Shown: positions 1 to 5,454, counted from the stretch's first letter. The stretch is DNA of 5,454 bases from Myxococcales bacterium (GCA_020430675.1 JAGQJJ010000325.1:1-5454), one strand, 5' to 3'. Numbers and translations: made by a program. Notes: a model not told the origin generated them from the sequence alone.

Positions 1-316
1 TGCCGGCGAGGCCGATCACCAGAAGCGCCAGCGCGCCCAGCGATGCGCCGAACGGGCAGGGCGCGAGCACCGCGCCTGAGGCGGCCGCCTGGAAGCCAAG
101 CGTGCAGCCGCGCGCGCCGCCAAGCGCGACGCCCAGGCCCAACGAAAGCAGCAGCAGCGCCTCGATCGCGTCGACCGCAGGTGCAGTGTCGATTTGTGAC
201 CAAACGGTCGCAAAAATGCCCGGCAGCAGCGCCAGCCCCATCGCGCCGACGTCGCCCAGTCGCTTGCGGACGACCACGCCCAGCAGCGGCGGCAGGATCA
301 GGACCAGCGGCAACAT
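1..316 (-). CDS. Hydrophobic multi-pass membrane protein, N-terminal part only
   Basis: An open minus-strand frame of 105 codons starts with ATG at 316 and reaches the left edge without a stop. The product is very hydrophobic. Likely membrane segments are residues 2-16 (LVLILPPLLGVVV), 26-39, 51-68 and 91-105. A basic RKR at 17-19 follows the first segment. There is no charge-poor signal peptide with a cleavage site, so this looks like an inner-membrane protein. The start codon directly follows the TGA of the upstream frame (TGAATG). No Shine-Dalgarno sequence is visible, so translation probably depends on coupling to the upstream gene. It is in the same frame as that gene, so the two are separated by one stop codon only. 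I do not recognise the family. The C-terminus lies outside the window, so length and function cannot be judged. The start is inferred from position. Confidence 0.6.
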   Translation of the reverse strand, partial: MLPLVLILPPLLGVVVRKRLGDVGAMGLALLPGIFATVWSQIDTAPAVDAIEALLLLSLGLGVALGGARGCTLGFQAAASGAVLAPCPFGASLGALALLVIGLAG

Positions 317-2644
317 TCAGCGCGGGTCGAGGCAGCGCAGGCGGCGGCTGATCAGGCGCCAAGCCCGCCCGTCGAGGTCGGTCGAGGCGATGAACAACAG
401 GTCGTCGCTGTAGGGCGCCTGAATCGCCGACCAAGCGACCACCGTGCCCTGGTAGGTGACCAGCGGCTCGGTCGACCACAGGTTGTAGTAGTTGTCGTCG
501 CCGCGCACGTCGATGGCCCACCAGCCGGTGGCCTCGTCGCGGTCGGGGATGGGCTCGATGGGCGCCGAGGTATAGACGTGGAAGTTGGCCGGCGTGTACT
601 CGGTGCGCGCCGGGTTCGGCGTCAGCAGCGCTTCGCGCCAGACCAGATTGTCGGCCTGATCGAAGGCGAGGCGCACGCGGCCGGCTTCGTCCATCTGCAC
701 CGGCGCGCGGCCCACCTGCCAGCTTCGGTGCAGCCAGACCGGGTCGAGCGCGTCCTGCCCTTCGATCAGGTCGATCGGCGAGGGCAACGGCTGGATCGAA
801 GGCGCCTCGTCGGACTGGCCCTGCATGCGATAGAGCTGGATGCGCGGGTTGCCCTCGCTCGACGTGTAGCCGACCAGCAGGTGCACGTCATCACCGTCTT
901 CGGCGCCCACCTCGGGGTAGGTGCGCAGCGCGGTGGCCCAGTTGAAGGTGATGCCGTTGGCGAGGCCCAGCGCGTTCATGTCGTAGATGATGTTCTCGTG
1001 CCCCTGCACGGCAAACGCGCGGATGATCTTGTCCTCGCAGACGACCACCGCCGACTCGCGCGGCACGTCGTGGTCGAGCACCTCGACGGCGAGCACCGCG
1101 TTGCAGGGCAACGGGTCGGTCTCTTTGGGCGGATCCTGCCCGGTGTCGCCGCGGCTCGCGTGGCGCCAGAAGAAGGTGATCGGACCCGGCTCGCCGCCAT
1201 TGTCGGGCGCGTGGGCCAAGAGCCCGGTGATGCCGCCCGGCGCGACCACCGCGATGCCCTCGGCGGCGTGCACGGCGTGGATGTCGGTGAACTCGGCCAG
1301 ATCCCGCGGCACCTGCACGCGGGGCGTGAAGAAGACCTTGCCGTTCCAAGTGTCGTTGTCGGGCATGCGCCAGACGACCTTGAAGGCGTCGCGGCCGCGC
1401 ACCGGGGTGAAGAGGAACTGCGTCGCCCGCAGCACCGTGCCAAAGCGCTCGTCGATGCCGCCGACCTGGTAGGCGCAGCACACACCATCGTCGGCGCGGC
1501 TGTCGCAGTCCTGGTCGAGCTCGTCGCAGATCTCGGGCACCGGCGTGCAGGCGGGGTTGATGTCGATGTCGTAGACCGAGCCGTTGAAGCTGCGCGCCGC
1601 CAACGGCTGGAAGCGCACGACCGGGCGACCCAGGCGATCCCAGACGAAGAGCAGCGCCTGCACCGGGCCGACGGCGCCCACGCATTCGAGGCCCTCGGCG
1701 CAGGCGTTGGCCGCGTCGCAGGCGTTGGCGTTGAGGCAGCGGTTGTTGACGCAGTCGAAGCCGGCGGGGCAGGCCTCGGCGCCTTCCACGCCGCAGGTGC
1801 GCGCCGGTGCGCCGCAGCGGCCAGGGCGCGCGCGGGCGGGCAGGGTGCGCTGGGCGATGGCGCGGGTGCGCTCGAAGGGCCAGTCGGCGTCGAAGCGGGT
1901 GTCCCAGCCCTTGATCGACTCCCAGAGCCCCTCGACGCCAATGAGCTGCAAGATCAGCTTGTTGCGGTTTGCGCCGATGCGCGCCGAGCCGACCACCGGC
2001 CGTCGCGCGCTGTCGTTCTGGTAGCGCATCAGGTCGGTGGTGACAAAGCCCGAGGTGAGGAAGGGCGCGTCGGGGTCGCCGAACAGGTCGCGCACCGCCA
2101 CGAAGTCGGCGACGCCCTGCTTCTGGCGCAGGGTGTAGAAGGCCTGATCGCCGGTCGAGATGAGGCGCCCGTCGTTGCCGGTGCAGGGCAGGTTGCCCGC
2201 TGGCTGCCAGTCGGCGTCCGAGATGAGCACGCATTGCTGGGCGGCGGCGAAGCGCAGGATGACGCCGATGCGCGTGCCGGCGGCGTCGTCGGGGCGGGGC
2301 AGGCCCGAGTCGTCGACGATCGGATCGGTGACCTCGAGGCGGCCGTCGACGATCTGCCAGGCGACGCCGCCGTCGGGCGACTGGCCGATGACCATCAGAT
2401 CGGTGCCGGCGGCGGCGAGCAGCGGGCGGCCGACGATGTCGAGCTCGATGCGCGTCAACTGCGGGCGCTCGGCCTGGAAGACCACGATGCGCTGGCCCTC
2501 GGCGCCAAAAGCGACCCAGGGCGCGCCGCCGACAAAGAGCGCCGAGACGCGCTCGACGGCCCATTCGGGCTGCTCGACGTACTCCTGCGGCGCGCCGTCT
2601 TGCAGCACGTACTCGCCGTCCTGGTCGACGGTGCGCACGTGCAC
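317..2644 (-). CDS. Large secreted beta-rich protein with Cys-rich and MopE-like motifs (main body of an interrupted lipoprotein)
   Basis: A 775-codon frame ends with TGA at 319-317. The first available start is GTG at 2644, but it has no Shine-Dalgarno sequence and encodes no signal peptide, although the protein is clearly of secreted type. The frame is open upstream to the TAA at 2746-2744, and residues encoded at 2743-2645 (for example VAVTENGRSTFLAW) look like the true beginning of the domain. Residues 1-270 and 390-775 are rich in short hydrophobic strands and turns, with motifs such as DGRAWRL near the end, suggesting a beta-propeller or similar beta fold. That is inference, and no named family is recognised for these halves. 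Residues 277-321 carry eight cysteines. Residues 366-390 carry a MopE-type metal-binding motif. The paired cysteines point to disulfides and export. This is most likely the C-terminal 85 percent of the lipoprotein that starts at 3043. If that is right, it may be untranslated or mislocalised unless the stop is an error. Confidence 0.75.
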   Translation of the reverse strand: MHVRTVDQDGEYVLQDGAPQEYVEQPEWAVERVSALFVGGAPWVAFGAEGQRIVVFQAERPQLTRIELDIVGRPLLAAAGTDLMVIGQSPDGGVAWQIVDGRLEVTDPIVDDSGLPRPDDAAGTRIGVILRFAAAQQCVLISDADWQPAGNLPCTGNDGRLISTGDQAFYTLRQKQGVADFVAVRDLFGDPDAPFLTSGFVTTDLMRYQNDSARRPVVGSARIGANRNKLILQLIGVEGLWESIKGWDTRFDADWPFERTRAIAQRTLPARARPGRCGAPARTCGVEGAEACPAGFDCVNNRCLNANACDAANACAEGLECVGAVGPVQALLFVWDRLGRPVVRFQPLAARSFNGSVYDIDINPACTPVPEICDELDQDCDSRADDGVCCAYQVGGIDERFGTVLRATQFLFTPVRGRDAFKVVWRMPDNDTWNGKVFFTPRVQVPRDLAEFTDIHAVHAAEGIAVVAPGGITGLLAHAPDNGGEPGPITFFWRHASRGDTGQDPPKETDPLPCNAVLAVEVLDHDVPRESAVVVCEDKIIRAFAVQGHENIIYDMNALGLANGITFNWATALRTYPEVGAEDGDDVHLLVGYTSSEGNPRIQLYRMQGQSDEAPSIQPLPSPIDLIEGQDALDPVWLHRSWQVGRAPVQMDEAGRVRLAFDQADNLVWREALLTPNPARTEYTPANFHVYTSAPIEPIPDRDEATGWWAIDVRGDDNYYNLWSTEPLVTYQGTVVAWSAIQAPYSDDLLFIASTDLDGRAWRLISRRLRCLDPR
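1475..1549 (-). other. MopE-type putative metal-binding motif
   Basis: Residues 366-390 of the 775-codon frame read C-TPVPEI-C-DELDQD-C-DSRADDGV-CC. The core EICDELDQDCDSRADDG matches the pattern known from MopE-like proteins (roughly EICNGxDDDCDGxxDE, often in tandem copies in deltaproteobacterial surface proteins). The aspartates at 374, 377, 379, 381, 385 and 386 are the candidate ligands. Calcium is a plausible ligand by analogy with Asp-rich loops, and copper is associated with MopE itself. The metal here is not known. Only one copy is present. Confidence 0.75.
1682..1816 (-). other. Cys-rich segment with eight cysteines inside the large protein
   Basis: Residues 277-321 of the 775-codon frame contain Cys277, 284, 292, 298, 303, 309, 315 and 321, including CPAGFDCVNNRC. 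The spacing (7, 8, 6, 5, 6, 6, 6) resembles small disulfide-bonded modules seen in secreted myxobacterial proteins. I cannot assign a named domain. An even cysteine count in an exported protein is consistent with four disulfides. It sits between the two beta-rich halves, shortly before the MopE-like motif. Confidence 0.7.
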
Positions 2645-2731
2645 GCCGAGGTCGTCGGCCCAGGCGAGGAAGGTCGAGCGGCCGTTCTCGGTGACGGCGA
2701 CCTGCTCATGGTCGGGGGCCGGTGCCTCGGC

Positions 2732-2929
2732 GCCGCCGACGCCTTAGACCATCGCCTGATCGACCACCATGTCCGGTTCGCCGCCGGTGCCGCCCGCGCC
2801 CATGTCGCCGCCGACGCCGCCGGCGCCGGTGTCGTTGCGCGTGGCGTCCAGGTCGCCCATATCGATCGCGCCGCCAGCGCCGTCAGGACCGCCGGTGTCG
2901 GGCCCGCTATCGGGGTTGCCGCCGACGCC
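2732..2929 (-). repeat. Short in-frame repeat encoding GVGG in the linker
   Basis: The 12-mer gccgccgacgcc (forward sense; it encodes Gly-Val-Gly-Gly on the minus strand) occurs at 2918-2929, 2807-2818 and 2732-2743. All three copies are in the same reading frame. The first two are preceded in the protein by Gly-Ala-Gly. The third comes immediately after the TAA at 2744-2746. These are units of a low-complexity Gly/Asp/Ala linker, not a mobile repeat. Their value is as evidence that the linker continues past the stop. Confidence 0.8.
2744..2746 (-). other. In-frame TAA that splits the lipoprotein gene
   Basis: The codon is seen directly as forward tta. The frame upstream (3043-2747) and downstream (2743-317) is the same. 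No ATG, GTG or TTG occurs in the 33 codons between this stop and GTG 2644. Without it, one continuous product of about 908 residues would result: signal peptide, linker, beta-rich region, Cys-rich segment, MopE motif, second beta-rich region. The three other stop codons of the strand are all TGA. A single base change from GAA, CAA, TCA or similar would be enough to create it. Whether it is a real nonsense mutation, a read or assembly error, or a true gene end cannot be decided from sequence alone. Confidence 0.75.
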
Positions 2930-3043
2930 GCCCGCGCCGTCCTGCCCGCCCTCGCCCGCGTCTGGCCCACGGGCCGAGACCTTGTCGGCGACGCAGCCGG
3001 CCGTCAGCGCGGCCGCGACGAGAACCGTGCCGATCCATCGCAT
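2744..3043 (-). CDS. Lipoprotein signal peptide and Gly/Asp-rich linker (N-terminal part of an interrupted lipoprotein)
   Basis: ATG at 3043 is preceded by AGGAG with a 7-nt spacer, the clearest ribosome-binding site in the window. This decides the start over in-frame codons further upstream, which would overlap the previous gene. The product is 99 residues. Residues 1-17 (MRWIGTVLVAAALTAGC) form a type II signal peptide with lipobox LTAGC; Cys17 is the expected lipidation site. Valine at +2 would not retain the protein in the inner membrane under the E. coli rule. The rest is a low-complexity linker rich in Gly, Asp and Ala, with GAGGVGG repeated, ending at VVDQAMV before a TAA. Linkers of this kind usually tether a folded domain to the outer membrane, yet none follows before the stop. 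The next codons in the same frame continue with GVGG and then the large domain at 2644-317. A free-standing 83-residue linker lipoprotein is possible but less likely. Confidence 0.75.
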   Translation of the reverse strand: MRWIGTVLVAAALTAGCVADKVSARGPDAGEGGQDGAGGVGGNPDSGPDTGGPDGAGGAIDMGDLDATRNDTGAGGVGGDMGAGGTGGEPDMVVDQAMV

Positions 3044-3050
3044 GCTTGTG

Positions 3051-3055
3051 CTCCT
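3051..3055 (-). promoter_or_regulatory. Ribosome-binding site of the lipoprotein gene
   Basis: AGGAG on the minus strand, 7 nt before ATG 3043. It fixes the start at MRWIG, which is also where the lipoprotein signal peptide begins. Confidence 0.8.
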
Positions 3056-3057
3056 GC

Positions 3058-3098
3058 TTCGGGATCGCTCGGAATGTATTACAGGCGTGCGATCCGAA
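3058..3098. repeat. Imperfect inverted repeat in the gap before the lipoprotein gene
   Basis: Arms are ttcgggatcgc (3058-3068) and gcgatccgaa (3089-3098). They are complementary except for one extra G, with a 20-nt loop that is AT-rich for this genome (tcggaatgtattacaggcgt). The repeat starts next to the stop codon of the upstream gene (3101-3099) and ends two bases before the AGGAG of the lipoprotein. No T-run follows on the minus strand, so it is not a standard intrinsic terminator. It could be an operator, an mRNA processing or stability hairpin, or chance. Confidence 0.45.
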
Positions 3099-4070
3099 TC
3101 ATCCGTCGCGACGTCGCCGCACCCACCAGAGCGCGGCGGGGCCGGCGAAGACCACGGCAAACGCCAGCGTGACCACCTGGGTATAGACGCCGGTCATCAC
3201 CGCGTCGGGCAGGGCGAGGCCGACCCAGACGAAGCCGGCGGCCCAGCCCGTCTCATGGGTGCCGACGCTGCCCACGCTGAGCACCGGCAGCGCGCCGGCG
3301 ACCTGGGCCGCGGTGACGCCGACGATGATTTGCAGCGGGTGCAGGGCAAAGCCCAGGCTGCGCAGCAGGCAGCCGTAGAGGGCAAATTGCAGCGCCATGA
3401 TGGCCACGGTGCCGAGCAGCAGCGCGGCGTGCTGGCGCAGGGTGAGGCGCGCGTCGCCGGTGGCCGCTTCGTGCACGCGGTCGAGCGCGTTGCGCACCGC
3501 ACCGCGCTCGGCGAGGCCGGTGCGGCGGGCGAGCGCGTCGGCGAGGCGCAGACCCAGGCCCAGCCAGCGACGGAAGGTCAGCAGCGTGAGGCCCAGCGCG
3601 GCGGCGATGGCGGCGAGCAGCACCACGCGCTCGGCCTCGGCGCCGCCGAACCAGCCGAGCACGGCGCCGATCGCGGTGACAAACAGGGCCCACAGTTCGA
3701 TGAGGCGCACCAGCACCAGCATGATCAGCGACGTGGCCGGCGGCTCGCCGGTGGTGCGGTGCAAGAGATAGGGCAGGCTCAGCTCGCCGAGCCGGAAGGG
3801 CGCGACCCGATTGAGGAAGTTCTGGCCGGCGATCGCCGCGATCACCGATGAAAATGGTGACTGACTGGTCAAAAACCGGAACCGCAGGCCGCGTACGATC
3901 AGCACGGCAAACGACAGGACGAACGACAGCCCGATGAGGCGCCAGTCGGCCTCGCGCAAGCGGGCCAGGGCGGCGTCGGTGTCCATCTGCGAGAAGACGA
4001 GGGCCAGGAGACCCCCCGAGACGAGCAGCGCGATCGCGCCCTGCCGGGCGCGGCGCCGGGCATCAGCCAT
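3099..4070 (-). CDS. UPF0104 / LPG_synthase_TM family multi-pass membrane protein
   Basis: The 323-residue product fits the usual length of stand-alone members of this family (AglD/MprF membrane-domain type). It has about seven to eight hydrophobic segments, near residues 11-27, 45-61, 112-133, 149-166, 215-234, 244-268 and 285-312. Two family hallmarks are visible: NRVAPFRLGEL at 87-97, corresponding to the N-x-x-P-x-R-x-G-E motif, and a Gly-rich PVLSVGSVGTHET at 262-274, corresponding to the late P-x-x-G-x-G-x-x-E motif. The MprF aminoacyl-transferase domain is absent, so lysyl-phosphatidylglycerol synthesis is not indicated. Members near glycosyltransferases are thought to act on or translocate lipid-linked sugars; applied here that is inference. 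Its ATG at 4070 overlaps the end of the upstream GT2 gene by 8 nt, so the two are translationally coupled. It lacks a clear Shine-Dalgarno sequence of its own and ends in TGA. Confidence 0.85.
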   Translation of the reverse strand: MADARRRARQGAIALLVSGGLLALVFSQMDTDAALARLREADWRLIGLSFVLSFAVLIVRGLRFRFLTSQSPFSSVIAAIAGQNFLNRVAPFRLGELSLPYLLHRTTGEPPATSLIMLVLVRLIELWALFVTAIGAVLGWFGGAEAERVVLLAAIAAALGLTLLTFRRWLGLGLRLADALARRTGLAERGAVRNALDRVHEAATGDARLTLRQHAALLLGTVAIMALQFALYGCLLRSLGFALHPLQIIVGVTAAQVAGALPVLSVGSVGTHETGWAAGFVWVGLALPDAVMTGVYTQVVTLAFAVVFAGPAALWWVRRRRDG

Positions 4071-5043
4071 CAGCAGGCGGGTCGCCTTGCGCCTCGGTGC
4101 CCGGTCCCTGAAGCAAGGTGCGCACCGCGTAGGGCCGTTTGTCCTGCGACTCGTGGTAGGTGCGGGCGACCAGATCGGCGATCAGGCCCATCGAGACGAG
4201 CTGCACGCCGATGATGATGAGCAGCACCCCGAGCAGCAGCAGCGGGCGGTCGCTGAGCGACTCGCCGCTGATCAGCTTCTGCAGCGCCAGCACGGCGCAG
4301 ATGGCAAAGCCGATGAAGCCGCTGAACAGGCCGGCGAGGCCGAAGACCTGAATGGGCTTCGAGAGATAGCGCTGGATGAACAGCACCACGAGCAGGTCGA
4401 GCACCACGCGCAGGGTGCGGCCGATGCCGTACTTCGAGACGCCGAACTGCCGCGCGCGGTGGTTGACCGCCATCTCGAAGATGCGCGCGCCTGACCAGTT
4501 GGCGACGACCGGGATAAAGCGGTGCATCTCGCCATAGAGCCGCAGCGCCTTGGCCACGTCGCGGGTCATCACCTTGAGCGTGCAGCCGTAATCGTGCAGG
4601 CGCACGCCGGTCGTGCGGCTGATGATGCGGTTGGCGACGATCGAAGGCAGGCGGCGGTTGAGAAAGGCATCCTTGCGGTCGGCGCGCCAGCCGGCGACCA
4701 GGTCGTAGCCTTCGTCGAGGCGTTCGAGCATGCGCGGGATGTCGGCCGGGTCGTTCTGCAGGTCGGCGTCCATCAGCGCGACCGCGTCGCCGCGGGCGAG
4801 GTCGAGGCCGGCCTGCATCGCCGCGGTCTGGCCGAAGTTGCGGCGAAAGCGCGCCACCACCAGCGCGGGGTCGTTGGAGGCCATCTCTTCGAGCACCGCA
4901 AAGCTGCGATCGCGCGAGCCGTCGTCGACGCAGATGATCTCGTAGGACAGCCCGGCGGGGCGCAGCGCGGCGTGGATCTCGGGGATCAGCCGCGGCACGC
5001 TCTCTTCTTCGTTGTAGATGGGGATGACGACCGAGAGATCCAC
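4063..5043 (-). CDS. Family 2 glycosyltransferase, polyprenyl-phosphate sugar synthase type (DPM1/ArnC/GtrB-like)
   Basis: From GTG 5043 the product is 326 residues, typical for bacterial DPM1-like enzymes. They transfer a sugar from a nucleotide donor to a polyprenyl phosphate at the cytoplasmic face of the inner membrane. The GT-A fold begins at once with LSVVIPIYNEEESV (3-16). VDDGS is at 39-43, and the DxD motif is at 92-94 within MDADLQNDP. Two membrane helices follow, at about 230-254 and 267-290, and the tail has YHESQDKRPY (296-305), common in this subfamily. The donor sugar and lipid length cannot be read from sequence. The frame stays open upstream, but the residues encoded there are basic, low-complexity and unlike the family, so the GTG is preferred. 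GAGG lies 9 nt before it. ATG 5088 is an alternative that would add 15 residues, but it lies upstream of the likely transcription start. The gene heads the minus-strand operon. Confidence 0.9.
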   Translation of the reverse strand: MDLSVVIPIYNEEESVPRLIPEIHAALRPAGLSYEIICVDDGSRDRSFAVLEEMASNDPALVVARFRRNFGQTAAMQAGLDLARGDAVALMDADLQNDPADIPRMLERLDEGYDLVAGWRADRKDAFLNRRLPSIVANRIISRTTGVRLHDYGCTLKVMTRDVAKALRLYGEMHRFIPVVANWSGARIFEMAVNHRARQFGVSKYGIGRTLRVVLDLLVVLFIQRYLSKPIQVFGLAGLFSGFIGFAICAVLALQKLISGESLSDRPLLLLGVLLIIIGVQLVSMGLIADLVARTYHESQDKRPYAVRTLLQGPGTEAQGDPPADG

Positions 5044-5072
5044 CGAGCACCGCCTCGCGCGCAGAGCGGCGC

Positions 5073-5101
5073 ACGATAGCGCACCCATCGGCTTGACACA
5101 A
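5073..5101 (-). promoter_or_regulatory. Candidate sigma-70 type promoter for the minus-strand operon
   Basis: On the minus strand, TTGTGT (5101-5096) and TATCGT (5078-5073) are separated by exactly 17 nt. They match 3 and 4 of 6 consensus positions. Transcription would start near 5066, about 20 nt before GTG 5043 of the glycosyltransferase gene. The matches are partial in a GC-rich genome, so the call rests on position and spacing. Confidence 0.4.
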
Positions 5102-5122
5102 CGCGGCGCGGGACCGTATCGC
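5093..5122 (+). promoter_or_regulatory. Candidate sigma-70 type promoter for the divergent gene
   Basis: A perfect TTGACA box (5093-5098) is followed after 18 nt by TATCGC (5117-5122), or after 17 nt by GTATCG. The -10 match is weak. Transcription would start near 5128, about 20 nt before ATG 5149. The -35 box overlaps the -35 of the opposite promoter. Confidence 0.5.
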
Positions 5123-5138
5123 ATCGGCTGCCCCACGC

Positions 5139-5142
5139 GGAG
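5139..5142 (+). promoter_or_regulatory. Ribosome-binding site of the divergent gene
   Basis: GGAG lies 6 nt before ATG 5149 on the plus strand. It supports this start over the in-frame ATG 24 nt further downstream. Confidence 0.65.
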
Positions 5143-5148
5143 TTGTCG

Positions 5149-5454
5149 ATGACCGACCCGTCCGAAACGCCCATGCCTGCGCCGCCCGCGCCCGCCGCGC
5201 CGCGCTGGCGCGCGTCCGCGCTCGACGCCGTGGCGCTGCTGCTGCTCGCCGGGCTGGCGCTTTGGCTGCGCTGGCCAGCGCTCAGCACCGAGGGCTTTCA
5301 CAACGAAGACGCCGCGGGCATCACCTATAACGCCGACCTGCTGCTGCGCGGGCTGGTGCCCTACCTCGACGACCTGGAGTGGAAGGCGCCAGGCTCGTTC
5401 TACCTGTCAGCGCTGGTCTGGTCGGTCTTCGGGCGCTCGATCGTCGCCTTGCAG
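5149..5454 (+). CDS. GT-C membrane glycosyltransferase (GT39/ArnT-like), N-terminal part only
   Basis: ATG 5149 opens a frame of 102 codons that reaches the right edge without a stop. The first 22 residues are a Pro/Ala-rich cytoplasmic tail. A membrane helix spans about 24-41. The first outer loop contains FHNEDAAGITYNADLL (50-65), then GLVPYLDD (68-75) and KAPGSFYLSALVWSVFG (79-95). An acidic residue soon after the first helix, followed by an aromatic and G-x-x-PY and a K-x-PG before the second helix, is the usual start of dolichyl-phosphate-mannose or ArnT-like proteins, which are multi-pass and use polyprenyl-phosphate sugars on the periplasmic side. This is read from one fifth or so of a normal protein, so family is likely but substrate is unknown. 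It is transcribed away from the GT2 gene, which makes that type of lipid donor, so a shared pathway is a reasonable inference. Confidence 0.75.
   Translation, partial: MTDPSETPMPAPPAPAAPRWRASALDAVALLLLAGLALWLRWPALSTEGFHNEDAAGITYNADLLLRGLVPYLDDLEWKAPGSFYLSALVWSVFGRSIVALQ

Noticed and set aside
43..413. Two plus-strand open frames of about 100 codons at the left end
   Set aside because: Both are Arg/Ala/Ser-rich shadows opposite the hydrophobic minus-strand frame and the end of the lipoprotein gene, with no recognisable features.
2744..2746. Reassignment of TAA or programmed read-through as explanation of the split gene
   Set aside because: No other in-frame TAA is seen to support recoding, TAA is the least read-through-prone stop, and no structured element is evident after it. 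Mutation or sequence error is simpler.
3058..3098. Intrinsic terminator
   Set aside because: The hairpin has a 20-nt loop and a mismatch, and no T-run follows on either strand.
3044..3160. Upstream extension of the lipoprotein frame
   Set aside because: It overlaps the end of the membrane protein gene and would place the signal peptide 39 residues inside the protein. ATG 3043 has a strong ribosome-binding site.
578..3172. An 864-codon open frame on the plus strand, antisense to the lipoprotein gene
   Set aside because: It lies opposite a frame with clear lipobox, MopE and Cys-rich features, its product is low-complexity and rich in Arg, Ala, Val and Asp without motifs, and long antisense open frames are common in DNA with GC-rich third positions.
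5044..5301. N-terminal extension of the GT2 frame up to a start at 5301
   Set aside because: The extension is basic and low-complexity, runs antisense through the divergent gene's start and both candidate promoters, and the GT-A fold begins directly after GTG 5043.

Overview
This is a GC-rich, gene-dense window. It suggests a soil or marine member of the former Deltaproteobacteria, such as Myxococcota, Polyangia or Bradymonadota. That is an inference from the style of the genes: a secreted lipoprotein with a Gly/Asp-rich linker, a Cys-rich segment and a MopE-type metal-binding motif (EICDELDQDCDSRADDG). No single marker gene fixes the taxon.

Layout. Four or five minus-strand reading frames are read from about 5043 down to 1. 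A divergent plus-strand gene starts at 5149 and runs off the right edge. In minus-strand transcription order the genes are: a family-2 glycosyltransferase of the polyprenyl-phosphate type with two C-terminal membrane helices (5043-4063); a multi-pass UPF0104/LPG_synthase_TM protein overlapping it by 8 nt (4070-3099); a 55-nt gap with an imperfect inverted repeat; a lipoprotein start with a strong ribosome-binding site (3043-2744); a 775-codon secreted-type beta-rich region (2644-317); and an unrecognised hydrophobic protein that starts directly after that stop codon and leaves the window on the left (316-1). The divergent gene (5149-5454) begins like a GT39/ArnT-type membrane glycosyltransferase. 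The 105-bp region between the divergent genes holds plausible back-to-back promoters with overlapping -35 boxes.

The main anomaly is at 2744-2746. A TAA codon separates the lipoprotein signal and linker from the large domain. Both sides are in the same frame, no ATG, GTG or TTG occurs for 33 codons after the stop, and the same linker repeat unit occurs on both sides. The two pieces are best read as one roughly 908-residue lipoprotein broken by a nonsense codon or by a base error.

How the genes could work together (inference): the GT2 loads a sugar onto a polyprenyl phosphate, the multi-pass protein may help move or handle the lipid-linked product, and the divergent GT-C protein uses such a donor on the outer face of the inner membrane. 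The lipoprotein is a possible cell-surface product, or even a substrate, of the same locus. No RNA genes, insertion sequences, CRISPR arrays or convincing intrinsic terminators were seen, and no stretch over 300 bases is without coding sequence.
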